Shown piece by piece: positions 30,144 through 38,354 of a stretch of DNA of 64,000 nucleotides (positions are counted from its first letter, which is position 1; each line of letters starts with the position of its first letter). The stretch comes from Polaromonas sp. JS666 (GTDB lineage Bacteria > Pseudomonadota > Gammaproteobacteria > Burkholderiales > Burkholderiaceae_C): NCBI RefSeq assembly GCF_000013865.1, contig NC_007948.1, positions 4,827,001 to 4,891,000 of the forward strand, written 5' to 3'. The position numbers and the translations under genes are program-made. Under the pieces are notes generated by a model, which saw only the letters and a program-made list of their open reading frames with translations, made no database searches and was not told the DNA's origin.

Positions 30144-30641
30144 TCAGGATGCGGCAAGTACGCCGCGGCGCTGCATCATGTCCCGGCTCATGGCCTGCAG
30201 GGCATCCGCCGCAAGCACCGCCTGCGCCGCGGGATAGGCCAGATGGTCTTCGTCCGCCAGATGCCGGCCATACAGCGCGGCAAAGCGGTTCAGGGCCTCG
30301 GTCTGGGGCGGCCCCAGCGGCGTCCAGTCCGCGGCAGGGCTTTTGGCGACAGCCTTCAGCACGCAGCGCGCCGCTGGCCAGGCCGCTTCCATGTCCCGGT
30401 GATCCTGCAGCAGCCGCTGGACCAGCGCACGCAGGCCGGCATCCGGCCCGGCCAGCAGCAGCGGAAACACGTGCAGCTCTTCATCCAGGTGATGCTGGGG
30501 CGCAGCCATGTCGAAATAACGCATCACATCGCGGGCGGCCTGGCGCGCGGAATCGTCGCAGCCGTGCTCCCGCAGGTGCTGCTGCAAGCGCCCGATGAGG
30601 GCCAGCATGCGCTCCACCCGCTCATGGCAGGCCGCCAGCAT
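30144..30641 (-). CDS. Hemerythrin HHE-domain protein
   Basis: 165-residue all-helical protein with the spaced His/Glu motifs of a di-iron hemerythrin-like domain: an N-terminal CHERVERML, then HHLDEELHVFPLL and HLADEDHLAYP. The ATG at 30641 is fixed, because a stop codon directly precedes it in frame. Hemerythrin-like proteins in denitrifiers are often tied to O2 or NO binding or iron-sulfur repair. Its place at the end of a nitrate respiration block fits such a role, which is inference. Confidence 0.85.
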   Translation of the reverse strand: MLAACHERVERMLALIGRLQQHLREHGCDDSARQAARDVMRYFDMAAPQHHLDEELHVFPLLLAGPDAGLRALVQRLLQDHRDMEAAWPAARCVLKAVAKSPAADWTPLGPPQTEALNRFAALYGRHLADEDHLAYPAAQAVLAADALQAMSRDMMQRRGVLAAS

Positions 30642-30695
30642 TTATGAAGGCCGGGCAGCGCCCCGGCGCGCGCTGTCCGGCGCACGATGCCCATG

Positions 30696-31100
30696 TCAGC
30701 CGATCTGCACCGGCTGCCCTTGCGGGTCAAACGGAATGAAACCGCCAATTCGCCCCTGCTTGATGGACTCGACCATGCGCTGCAACGGCTCCTCGGCGTC
30801 TGCGCTGGTCGGCGCACGGCTCACCGAGCCCGCCAGGGCGGCGGCAAACACCAGGCCCCAACGGCGTCCGAACTGGCCGGATTCCTGCACCAGCGCGGCA
30901 AACGAGGTCAGCTCTTCGGGACGCTTGTCCACACACATCAGCGGCACCAGCGCACCGCCCTGGCCGGCTTTAAAACGCTCCCGCTGCACGGGTGTGCTGT
31001 CCTCGGGCAGTTCCACACCGGCAAACACAAACAGCAGGCGCTGCGGCTCGGGCTGGGCCCGGGCCGCCTGCAGCAGGTCGTCAAAACTCAGGATGTCCAT
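30696..31100 (-). CDS. Small conserved protein next to class II ribonucleotide reductase
   Basis: 134 residues without a recognised catalytic motif. Proteins of this type are, as I recall, found beside nrdJ in Comamonadaceae and are sometimes labelled a ribonucleotide reductase subunit, but nothing in the sequence shows that. It is acidic overall with a conserved-looking LLFVFAGVELPEDSTP and GFIPFDPQGQPVQIG end. It is 12 bp downstream of the nitroreductase gene and 54 bp upstream of the HHE gene. Function unknown. Confidence 0.7.
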   Translation of the reverse strand: MDILSFDDLLQAARAQPEPQRLLFVFAGVELPEDSTPVQRERFKAGQGGALVPLMCVDKRPEELTSFAALVQESGQFGRRWGLVFAAALAGSVSRAPTSADAEEPLQRMVESIKQGRIGGFIPFDPQGQPVQIG

Positions 31101-31112
31101 GGGTAGTTCCAG

Positions 31113-31799
31113 TCACAGGGAATAAAAAGAGTCCGCCGGGTCGCGACCCGGCGCAGCCCCCTCGGCAGCAAGGCAGGTCACAAAATTGCCGGGCACCGGG
31201 CGCAAGCGGGCGGGTTTGCGCGACTGCGCGGTGCCGATGCTGACAAAACACAGCGCCTGTTCGCCGTCTGCCAGGCCAAACAGCGCACGCAGTCCACTGG
31301 ACTTCAGGGCCTTGCCGCTCGTCAGCGCCGAACCATAACCCAGCGCCGTGGCCATGAGCAGCATGTTCTGCACCGCACAGCCGGCAGAAACGATGCGTTC
31401 GGACAGGTCAACCGCTGCATCGCCGCGCCGGCCATCAACCACCACCAGCATCAGCAGAGGGGCGCGATGCGCCTTTTCGCGCGCCTGGCCGACCTGTTCG
31501 GGGGTGGCCTGTGCGTCACGCGCCATCAGCGCGGCACCAAACACCTCGGCGAGCCGGTCGCGCGCAGCATGGGGTACAAGCACAAAGCGCCAAGGCAGCA
31601 GCTGCCCGTGGTCGGGGGCGGTGGCCGCGGCATTGAGGATCATGCCGAGCTGTTTCGCATCGGGGCCGGGCGCCACCAGGCGTTTGGGCAAAATGGTTTG
31701 GCGCGATTGCATCAGCGCCGCCGCAAAGGCCGCCGCATCGTTGTCCGCCAGTGCGGACGCAACAAGCGGGAGCGGGACAGGGACAGCACGCAGGCTCAT
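31113..31799 (-). CDS. Nitroreductase-family flavoprotein
   Basis: 228-residue FMN-dependent oxidoreductase of the nitroreductase superfamily (YdjA/TM1586-like). It begins the family core with MQSRQTILPKRLV, followed by AATAPDHGQLLPWRFVLV for FMN binding and CAVQNMLLMATALGYGS. It probably reduces quinones, nitro compounds or a related substrate with NAD(P)H. It is in the run downstream of nrdJ, separated by 79 bp, and its relation to ribonucleotide reduction is unknown. Confidence 0.88.
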   Translation of the reverse strand: MSLRAVPVPLPLVASALADNDAAAFAAALMQSRQTILPKRLVAPGPDAKQLGMILNAAATAPDHGQLLPWRFVLVPHAARDRLAEVFGAALMARDAQATPEQVGQAREKAHRAPLLMLVVVDGRRGDAAVDLSERIVSAGCAVQNMLLMATALGYGSALTSGKALKSSGLRALFGLADGEQALCFVSIGTAQSRKPARLRPVPGNFVTCLAAEGAAPGRDPADSFYSL

Positions 31800-31878
31800 C
31801 AGGGCTCACCTCCGTCGGAGCATCCATCGGCACGCAGGCGGCCAACGCGCCAGCGACAGTCAACCTTCGCCTGGCCGC

Positions 31879-34800
31879 TCATCCGCAAACGCCCAGATGG
31901 CCGCACTGGGTGCAATAGTCGCAGCCATCCTTGCGGATCACGGCATGGGCGCCGCACTCGCTGCACTTCTTGCCCGCCATCACGGGCGGCGCAAGTGCGG
32001 GGTCGACCTGGGGCTCCACCACGGGTGTCGTGCCGGCAGCAGGCTGCCGGGCGCGCCGCGCGATGATATTTTGCACCGCATAGGCAATGGCCGCGACCTC
32101 GGAATCGTGCCACAGCGGTACCCGTGTACCGTCGGCCTTCTCATAGGTTCCCAGCCGCACCGGGCCACGGTCCCAGGCCACCTTGCGCATGTCGCTGAGT
32201 GCGCGCTCGAGAAAGCCGCCGCGCGCGGCCAGCGACAGCATGCGCATGCTGGAGGTGATCCACTGCTGCGACTCGCCGCTCTGGCCCACCGGCATGAAAA
32301 ACTCGATGGCGCGCTCCACCGTGCCTTCCCCGCTGGCCGCTGGCACCGGCAAAAAGGACACCACGATGTACAGCGTCTTGTGGCCCTCCTGCGTCCAGTA
32401 TTCGACCTTTTCAGCCACCGCCGACAGCGCGCCCTTGGGCCGGCTTTCGATCACCGTGCGCATCGGATCCACAGGTGTCGGCGCTGCCGGCGGCGTTGCT
32501 GCGGCGCTTGCATGGGTTTCCAGCACCGCGCCGAGGATCGCATTGGGCCGGTAGGTGGCCAGGCCCTTCAGCCGTGCGCGCCAGGCCTGCTGGTACAGGC
32601 CCTTGAAGTCGTCATAAGCGTAGTCCACCGGCACGTTGACGGTCTTGGAGATCGCCGTGTCCACAAAGGGCTGCACCGCTTCCATCATGGCGATATGGCT
32701 GGCCGCGGACATCTCAAGCGCCGAGACAAAGTAGCCGGGCAACCTGTCCACGTCGCCACCGAGCTCCCGGTACAGCCGCCAGGCGTGGTCTTCCACGGCG
32801 TAATCGGTGGTGCTGCCGTCGGACTCGCGCTTCCTGCGCCGGTACATCCACGAAAACGACGGCTCGATGCCGTTGGAAGCGTTGTCGGCAAAAGCCAGGC
32901 TCACGGTCCCGGTGGGCGCAATCGACAGCAGGTGGCTGTTGCGGATGCCGTGCGCGCGAATGGCCTGCTGCAACCCGGCCGGCAGCCGGTTGGCGAAGGT
33001 ACCGGGTGCGAGGTAGCCCTCGGCGTCAAACTTCAGAAAAGCGCCTTTTTCCTTGGCCAGCGCCACCGACGCGGCGTAGGCGGCATCACGCATGCACACG
33101 GCAATGCGTGCAGCCATCTCGCGGCCCTCGGGCGCGTCGTAGCGCAGGCAGAGCATGACCAGGGCGTTACCCAGGCCGGTAAAACCGACGCCAATGCGCC
33201 GCTTGGCAGCCGACTCGGCCTGCTGTTGCGGCAGCGGCCAGAAGGTCAGGTCCAGCACGTTGTCGAGCGCCCGCACCTGCGTGGTCACCGACTTGCCGAA
33301 AGCGTCGAAATCGAAGTCCGGCACGCCATTGAAGCCGAAGGGGTTCCGCACAAAACGCGTGAGGATGATGGGCCCGAGGTCGCAGCAGCCGTAGGGCGGC
33401 AAGGGTTGCTCGCCGCAGTTGTGCACGTAGAGGCCGTTGGCGTCAAATGCATGGATGTCAGCCACAGTCACGTCGAAGACGTCCTCGGAGCCCTCCTCGG
33501 TCAGCGATTCGACCGTGACCGTGAAGCGCTCGCGGTTGAGGCTGCGGTTGTAACTGCCCAGGGCCTGGTCCAGCCGGTCAGCCTTGTCGGTATCTGCAAA
33601 ACCGATGCGCTCTGCGTAGATCCGCAGGTTGTCCGCGCTGATGACCAGTTCGTGCTGCGAGGCCGTCTCATAAACCCTCAACCCGCCGCGTCCGTCGGGC
33701 AAAGGCCGCGCCTGTGCCAGGCGCCGGTTTGGGTAAATCGTCGAGGCGATGCCCAGGCGCAGCAACATGCGCTGCGCCGTCTGCAGCAAGCTCAGATCAC
33801 TTTGCGACAGCCTCAGACTGACGCCTTTTTCCTGCGAGCCCTGCACAGATCCATCGGCATCAAACAGGCCACGCAAAAGCCCTTCGGTGAACACGGAAGA
33901 GGCTTTTTCCATCGCGGTGGTGATCGTCTTGTGCCCTGGACGCATGCCCATTTCATGGGCCAGGTGCCGCACAGCACCAGACGCCATGCGAGCCTCACCC
34001 CGTCCCGAGATGGAGCGCTGAAAACCCCGGAAGTCGACCCGATGCGACAAGGTGGCGGCCGCAGCCTCGGCGGCCTGCACGATACCGCCTGCACCTGTTT
34101 GCGCATACGCCACGGCACCACCGCCTGCCACTTTGAGCTCGGGCGCCCAGACCGAAATAACGGCTTTGTCACTCTTGAGTGTTCCATCGCCGATCAACAA
34201 CCCAAGCAAATAGCCCTCAGCGTGCGTGCCGGCGCCCTCCCAGCCACCCAGTGCGCGATGATCATGCAACAGGATTTCGTCACCGGGCTGCAGCTGTCCG
34301 GCTTCGGTCCACTCGGCCTCCAGCGTGTAACGGGTTCTGCGGGCCACGCGACGCACCCGGTGGTCGGCCGTGAGGCGCAAAGCCGGCCCTTCTCGCGTGC
34401 GCAAAGCGAGCACGGGTTTGTGGCCCGTTCTGAAAAAGCCGTCGCTCGTCACGGCATACGCCTTGCCATCGACCACTGCGCTGAAAGACCGGCCCGTCAG
34501 CTCCGACACCTGCGCCGGCCCGGCTGTCGTCATCACCCACGTATCGGCGGTGACGCAGGGATTGGTCGCCTCGATCGACTCGCAGTAACGCAGGTTGTTG
34601 TCCTGATTGATGTGGTCCAGGAAAAGAATGCCGGGCTCGGCGAAATCGTAGGCCGAGCGCATCACGGTGTCCCACAGTTCGCTCGCAGCCAGGGTCTGAT
34701 AGACCCACAGGCCGTCGGCTCGCTGGAATGCTCCTTGCGCGATGAGCCTGGCGCCGGGTTTGGCACGATGCACCAGCTCCCAGGGCTGGTCGTCTCCCAG

Positions 34801-35448
34801 GGCCTGCATGAAGGCGTCGGATACACCAACCGACACGTTGAAATTGTTCCAGCGCCCCGGGGTGCGTTTGGCGGTGATGAACTCGAACACGTCGGGGTGG
34901 TCAATGCGCAGCACGCCCATTTGCGCGCCACGCCGCGCACCGGCGCTCTCCACCGTCGAGCAGGACTGGTCGAACACATTGATGTAGCTGCACGGACCCG
35001 ACGCCATGGAGGCCGTCGCCTTGACCTCGGCGCCGCGCGGCCGGATGCGTGAAAAGTCGTAGCCCACGCCGCCGCCGCGCCGCATGGTTTCAGCCGCCTC
35101 GCGCAGGGCCTCGTAAATGCCAGGGTAGCCGCCATCATCCATGCCCTGGATGCAATCGCCCACGGGTTGCACGAAGCAGTTGATCAGGGTGGCCTGGATG
35201 GACGTGCCGGCCGCGCTCATGATGCGGCCGGCGCCGATCGCACCGGCGTGCAGGTTCTCGAGGAACAGCGCCTCGTGTTCGGCGCGCGCGGCTTCCGGTT
35301 CGACCGAGGCCAGCGCCCGCGCCACGCGGCGGTACAGGTCTTCCACCCCGTTCTCGCCGGGCTTGAGGTATTTTTCCTTCAGGACATCGTGGCTGATGGG
35401 CTGCGTGGCTGTCACGTCGTGTGGCTGGCCAAAATGCTCGCGTTTCAT
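31879..35448 (-). CDS. nrdJ: Adenosylcobalamin-dependent ribonucleotide reductase (class II), intein-containing
   Basis: Makes dNTPs without oxygen, using vitamin B12 to form the thiyl radical. The precursor has 1189 residues: N-extein 1-297, intein 298-677, C-extein 678-1189. The spliced enzyme would have 809 residues. The intein interrupts the motif NP/CGEQPLPPYG directly before the active-site Cys. The C-extein continues with the barrel segment SIAPTGTVSLAFADNASNGIEP and ends in a Cys-rich zinc-ribbon tail (CSECGAHAVI...CDYCTQCGHLGVC) typical of B12-type reductases. The start is ATG 35448, overlapping the stop of the upstream flavoprotein gene (ATGA). Upstream codons to 35688 are read inside that gene and are not used. 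A role in anaerobic growth on nitrate is inferred from position. Confidence 0.95.
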   Translation of the reverse strand: MKREHFGQPHDVTATQPISHDVLKEKYLKPGENGVEDLYRRVARALASVEPEAARAEHEALFLENLHAGAIGAGRIMSAAGTSIQATLINCFVQPVGDCIQGMDDGGYPGIYEALREAAETMRRGGGVGYDFSRIRPRGAEVKATASMASGPCSYINVFDQSCSTVESAGARRGAQMGVLRIDHPDVFEFITAKRTPGRWNNFNVSVGVSDAFMQALGDDQPWELVHRAKPGARLIAQGAFQRADGLWVYQTLAASELWDTVMRSAYDFAEPGILFLDHINQDNNLRYCESIEATNPCVTADTWVMTTAGPAQVSELTGRSFSAVVDGKAYAVTSDGFFRTGHKPVLALRTREGPALRLTADHRVRRVARRTRYTLEAEWTEAGQLQPGDEILLHDHRALGGWEGAGTHAEGYLLGLLIGDGTLKSDKAVISVWAPELKVAGGGAVAYAQTGAGGIVQAAEAAAATLSHRVDFRGFQRSISGRGEARMASGAVRHLAHEMGMRPGHKTITTAMEKASSVFTEGLLRGLFDADGSVQGSQEKGVSLRLSQSDLSLLQTAQRMLLRLGIASTIYPNRRLAQARPLPDGRGGLRVYETASQHELVISADNLRIYAERIGFADTDKADRLDQALGSYNRSLNRERFTVTVESLTEEGSEDVFDVTVADIHAFDANGLYVHNCGEQPLPPYGCCDLGPIILTRFVRNPFGFNGVPDFDFDAFGKSVTTQVRALDNVLDLTFWPLPQQQAESAAKRRIGVGFTGLGNALVMLCLRYDAPEGREMAARIAVCMRDAAYAASVALAKEKGAFLKFDAEGYLAPGTFANRLPAGLQQAIRAHGIRNSHLLSIAPTGTVSLAFADNASNGIEPSFSWMYRRRKRESDGSTTDYAVEDHAWRLYRELGGDVDRLPGYFVSALEMSAASHIAMMEAVQPFVDTAISKTVNVPVDYAYDDFKGLYQQAWRARLKGLATYRPNAILGAVLETHASAAATPPAAPTPVDPMRTVIESRPKGALSAVAEKVEYWTQEGHKTLYIVVSFLPVPAASGEGTVERAIEFFMPVGQSGESQQWITSSMRMLSLAARGGFLERALSDMRKVAWDRGPVRLGTYEKADGTRVPLWHDSEVAAIAYAVQNIIARRARQPAAGTTPVVEPQVDPALAPPVMAGKKCSECGAHAVIRKDGCDYCTQCGHLGVCG
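33418..34557 (-). mobile_element. Intein with LAGLIDADG homing endonuclease in NrdJ
   Basis: 380-residue in-frame insertion. Block A starts with Cys (CVTADTWVMT); block B is LRLTADHRV with the expected T-x-x-H; LAGLIDADG helices are GYLLGLLIGDGTL and LLRGLFDADGSV; blocks F and G are VFDVTVADIHAFDANGLYVHN, with terminal His-Asn, and the next residue is Cys. All splicing residues are present, and both endonuclease Asp residues (GDG and DADG) are kept, so splicing and probably homing should work. The insertion point is immediately before the radical-site Cys, a conserved site where inteins are known to settle in ribonucleotide reductases. Confidence 0.95.
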
Positions 35449-36713
35449 GTCTGCGCTCCGGTGGTAAGCGCTGCGGGGCGAATGCCGCCCAGCAGCCACT
35501 GCAGCAATTCTTGCACCGAACGGATCTGGTTGCCAAACGGCAGGTGGCCGGCGCCCCGGAAAAAAAGGCCTTTGTGAATGTCGCCATCCAGCGCATGGCC
35601 GAGCTGCTTGTCGATGCAGAACTGGCCTATGCTGGCATCGCCATCGCGCAGCCCGCAGTGGGACAGGCAATCGAACGACATGTTGCATTTGGCCTTGACA
35701 TGCGCCACGGCCTTGAGCCTGGGCTCCAGCCGGATGTATTTGTCCAGCCAGGGCGTGCGCACCGCACGGGCCGGCAGGCCAGCCACGCTGATGAACTCAA
35801 TGAGGTCTTCGGGCTTTGCGTCGGCCAGCACCTTTTTGAAAGCCGGATCGGCATCACACTCCAGGGTGACAGCAAACGCCGTGCCCAGCTGCACAGCCGA
35901 GGCACCCAGGGCCTGCAGGCGCAGGATGTCGTCCCGGCAATTGATGCCCCCGGCCGCGATCAGCGGAATCTCGCGCTCGATGCCCGCGGTCTTGAAAAAC
36001 TCCAGCACCTGCGGGATGACCACCTCGAAATCGAAACGCGCATCGTGCAGATCGGCAACTTTCGCGGCGCCCAGATGGCCGCCTGCCAGGCCGGGGTGCT
36101 CAATCACGATGGCATCGGGCAAGCGCCCTTTCTTTTGCCACTTGCGCACCAGCAATTGCACGCCGCGTGCATCGGAAAGAATGGGGATCAACGCGGTTTT
36201 GGGATAGTCACGCGCCAGTTCCGGCAAATCAAGCGGCAGGCCGGCACCCACCACCAGCGCATCGGCCCCGCTGGCAAGCGCCTGGCGCACACAGGCCTCG
36301 TAGGCACTGAGCGCCTTCATCACGTTGACGGCAATCAAACCGCGGCCCTGCGCGAGTTCTCGGGCCCGGCGGATTTCGCGGTCCAGGGCCTGCAGATTGG
36401 CCGCATCAATCAGCTGGCGCGCGTCGGGCTCCTTGTCAAGGTGGCCGGTCCGGGCCATCAGGTCGGGGTGCAGGCGCCGCAGATCCACCGAGGAAAGCGT
36501 GCCCACCCCGCCCAGGCGCGCCACGGCACCAGCCAGCCCGCCGGCAGAAACACCCACGCCCATGCCGCCCTGCACCACGGGAATCAGGCTCTTGTTGCCA
36601 AGCTGCCAGGGCCGCAGGCCCGAATCGCGCGAAAGCGCCTGCAAAGCGGCAGCCACCGCCGCTGCGTCGACACCGGCCGTCTCGGCCGGGTCAGCTGGAA
36701 AAGATTTGTCCAT
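35445..36713 (-). CDS. NAD(P)H-dependent flavin oxidoreductase, nitronate monooxygenase-like
   Basis: 422-residue FMN-binding TIM-barrel protein of the 2-nitropropane dioxygenase/NMO superfamily. GGMGVGVSAGGLAGAVARLGGVG is the FMN/N-terminal signature, and IPLIAAGGI with AVQLGTAFAVT forms the phosphate-binding end of the barrel. The start is ATG 36713 (GGAG 5 nt upstream), overlapping the carbonic anhydrase gene by 23 bp; an upstream in-frame ATG at 36725 is less likely. A Cys-rich segment (KCNMSFDCLSHCGL) near residue 340 is not in the short NMO class. Its stop overlaps the nrdJ start. Substrate unknown. Confidence 0.87.
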   Translation of the reverse strand: MDKSFPADPAETAGVDAAAVAAALQALSRDSGLRPWQLGNKSLIPVVQGGMGVGVSAGGLAGAVARLGGVGTLSSVDLRRLHPDLMARTGHLDKEPDARQLIDAANLQALDREIRRARELAQGRGLIAVNVMKALSAYEACVRQALASGADALVVGAGLPLDLPELARDYPKTALIPILSDARGVQLLVRKWQKKGRLPDAIVIEHPGLAGGHLGAAKVADLHDARFDFEVVIPQVLEFFKTAGIEREIPLIAAGGINCRDDILRLQALGASAVQLGTAFAVTLECDADPAFKKVLADAKPEDLIEFISVAGLPARAVRTPWLDKYIRLEPRLKAVAHVKAKCNMSFDCLSHCGLRDGDASIGQFCIDKQLGHALDGDIHKGLFFRGAGHLPFGNQIRSVQELLQWLLGGIRPAALTTGAQT

Positions 36714-37458
36714 CGCGCTCCACATAAGGTTGGTACGGGCCAGTGCCGCTATTCGAGGCTACAGAAGCCGGCACAAAATTTCCTTGTCGTACATCAAAGG
36801 TATGGACTTCACCATCTTCAATCACGTAATGCCAGCCATGCAGCGTGAGCCTGCCGTTTTCCACCTCGCGCCTGACCATGGGATAGCCCATCAGGCGCTC
36901 CAGCTGCAGCACCACCGCGCGCTGCTCGGTGCGGCGCAAGGCCTCGGGGCTGGACTGCACGGGCAGCAGGGCTTCACGGGCCAGCTTGAGCCAGGCCTGT
37001 AGCGCCACCGCCTCCGCCGAAACCCCGTCGTAGGCAGCGCGGATGGCGCCGCAATGGCTGTGCCCACAGACGATGATGCGCTCCACATGCAGATTCAGCA
37101 CCGCGAACTCAATCGCCGCCGTGGTGCCATGCAGGCCCACCCACTGCCGGGCGGCCTCCAGACGCGCACGCCCTCCCGGCGGGCAGCCGCCACCGGGCTC
37201 ATGCGGGTCGGTGACGTAGCCGTCATAAGGGGGAATGAAGGCCCCCACGTTGCGCACAATGAACAGCTCCCCGGGGCCGGCACCGGTCAGCAGGTAAGGC
37301 ACCAGACGCGAGTCCGAGCAGCCGATGAACAGCGTCTTGGGATGCTGTCCCTGGGCCACCAGGTCCTGGAAGCGCTGCTGGTGCAGCGGAAAATAGTCGG
37401 AGTGGAAACGCCGCAGACGCAACAGCAGTTCGTCCGCGGGGTCCGCGTTTTCATTCAT
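36691..37458 (-). CDS. Beta-class carbonic anhydrase
   Basis: Zinc enzyme interconverting CO2 and bicarbonate, 255 residues. Ligands Cys47, His133 and Cys136 lie in GCSDSR and CGHSHCG, with Asp49/Arg51 as the usual dyad. There is an unusual Gly/Pro/Cys-rich insert (EPGGGCPPGGRARLEAAR) near residues 87-104, between IVRNVGAF and the TTAAIEFAV helix. Its start overlaps the isomerase stop by 4 bp (ATGA), so it is translationally coupled to the nar operon. The benefit may be CO2/bicarbonate or pH balance during nitrate respiration; this is inference. Confidence 0.92.
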   Translation of the reverse strand: MNENADPADELLLRLRRFHSDYFPLHQQRFQDLVAQGQHPKTLFIGCSDSRLVPYLLTGAGPGELFIVRNVGAFIPPYDGYVTDPHEPGGGCPPGGRARLEAARQWVGLHGTTAAIEFAVLNLHVERIIVCGHSHCGAIRAAYDGVSAEAVALQAWLKLAREALLPVQSSPEALRRTEQRAVVLQLERLMGYPMVRREVENGRLTLHGWHYVIEDGEVHTFDVRQGNFVPASVASNSGTGPYQPYVERDGQIFSS

Positions 37459-38324
37459 TGCACCAGAGGCGAATCAGCCCCTTCCAGCGTGATGCCTTCG
37501 ACCTCGGCCTCACCCACCAGCAGGCACATGTACTGGTGCAGCGCCCTGGCGCGCGACTGCATGGTCAGCAGCGCCGCAATGCGCTCGCGCACCTCCTCAT
37601 AGGCGGGCTGCCTGCCGCTGCGGCGCTCCAGCACGTCGATGATGTGAAAGCCGAAGCGGGTGTGAAACAGGCGTGGATGCACACCCGTGCCGGTCTGCGC
37701 ATGCTGGAGGTGAAACAGTTCCGTCGCCAGCTCGGGCGCACAGTCGTCCGGACCGATCCAGCCCAGGTCGCCGCCCTGCGCGCTGCTGGGACAGTTGGAC
37801 AGTTCGGCGGCCAGTTGCGCAAAGCGCTCCGGGCGCACGCCCTTATGCGAGAGCTCCAGCAAGGCGCGCTCGGCATGCACCGTGAGCGCCTGGACATTCA
37901 CGCCGGGGGTGACGGCAAACAGGATGTGCCGCACGTGCAGCGCCTGGCCCACGACAAACTGCGGCTTGTGGGCTTCGTAATAACGCCGGCCCTCTTCTTC
38001 AGTGGGCTGAGGGGTGGTCACTTCGCGGTCCACCATGGTTTCGATCACGGTGCGCTCGGCTTCGGTCAGCTCCGGTGCGCTGAGCGCGTCTGGCCCGGTA
38101 TGACGCGGCAACAGACCTTGCCGAACCGCCTGCTGGCGCAGCAGTTCGGCGTAAGCCAGCTCGCGCAGCGTGGCCGTGTCCGGACACTGCCCGGGTGCAT
38201 GCAGGGCGATGCCATTGACCAAAGCCTCCGGCACTGCGGGCTGGGCTGCGGTAGAAGCACACTGGCAGGAACCGCTGCCACAGCCCTGGGCGGCGGCGGG
38301 TGAAGAAAGCGTTTGTGTAGTCAT
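37455..38324 (-). CDS. Parvulin-type peptidyl-prolyl isomerase associated with nitrate reductase
   Basis: 289 residues. An N-terminal Cys-rich stretch (QGCGSGSCQCAS) is followed by a helical SurA/NifM-like region and one parvulin domain (LHVRHILFAV ... GGDLGWIGPDDCAPELATELF ... FGFHIIDVLER). There is no clear signal peptide, so it probably acts in the cytoplasm, like NifM. It begins 30 bp after narI. PPIases in this position are seen in many nar operons of beta- and gammaproteobacteria and are thought to help mature the reductase. Confidence 0.88.
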   Translation of the reverse strand: MTTQTLSSPAAAQGCGSGSCQCASTAAQPAVPEALVNGIALHAPGQCPDTATLRELAYAELLRQQAVRQGLLPRHTGPDALSAPELTEAERTVIETMVDREVTTPQPTEEEGRRYYEAHKPQFVVGQALHVRHILFAVTPGVNVQALTVHAERALLELSHKGVRPERFAQLAAELSNCPSSAQGGDLGWIGPDDCAPELATELFHLQHAQTGTGVHPRLFHTRFGFHIIDVLERRSGRQPAYEEVRERIAALLTMQSRARALHQYMCLLVGEAEVEGITLEGADSPLVQ

Positions 38325-38354
38325 GGAGGGAGCCTCGTTTCTTGCAGTGCGTAC

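Noticed and set aside
30696..31100. Naming the 134-residue protein a ribonucleotide reductase subunit
   Set aside because: It contains no reductase motif. The label seen for relatives appears to come only from gene position.
31348..35052. Very long + strand open frame of over 1200 codons
   Set aside because: It runs antisense to nrdJ and the nitroreductase gene. The sequence is low-complexity Arg/His/Gly-rich, as expected from GC-rich third-position bias, and has no domain. Similar antisense frames opposite narG (41317-44091), narX/narL (48337-51123), leuS (58931-60457) and uvrA (7234-9330) were rejected for the same reason.
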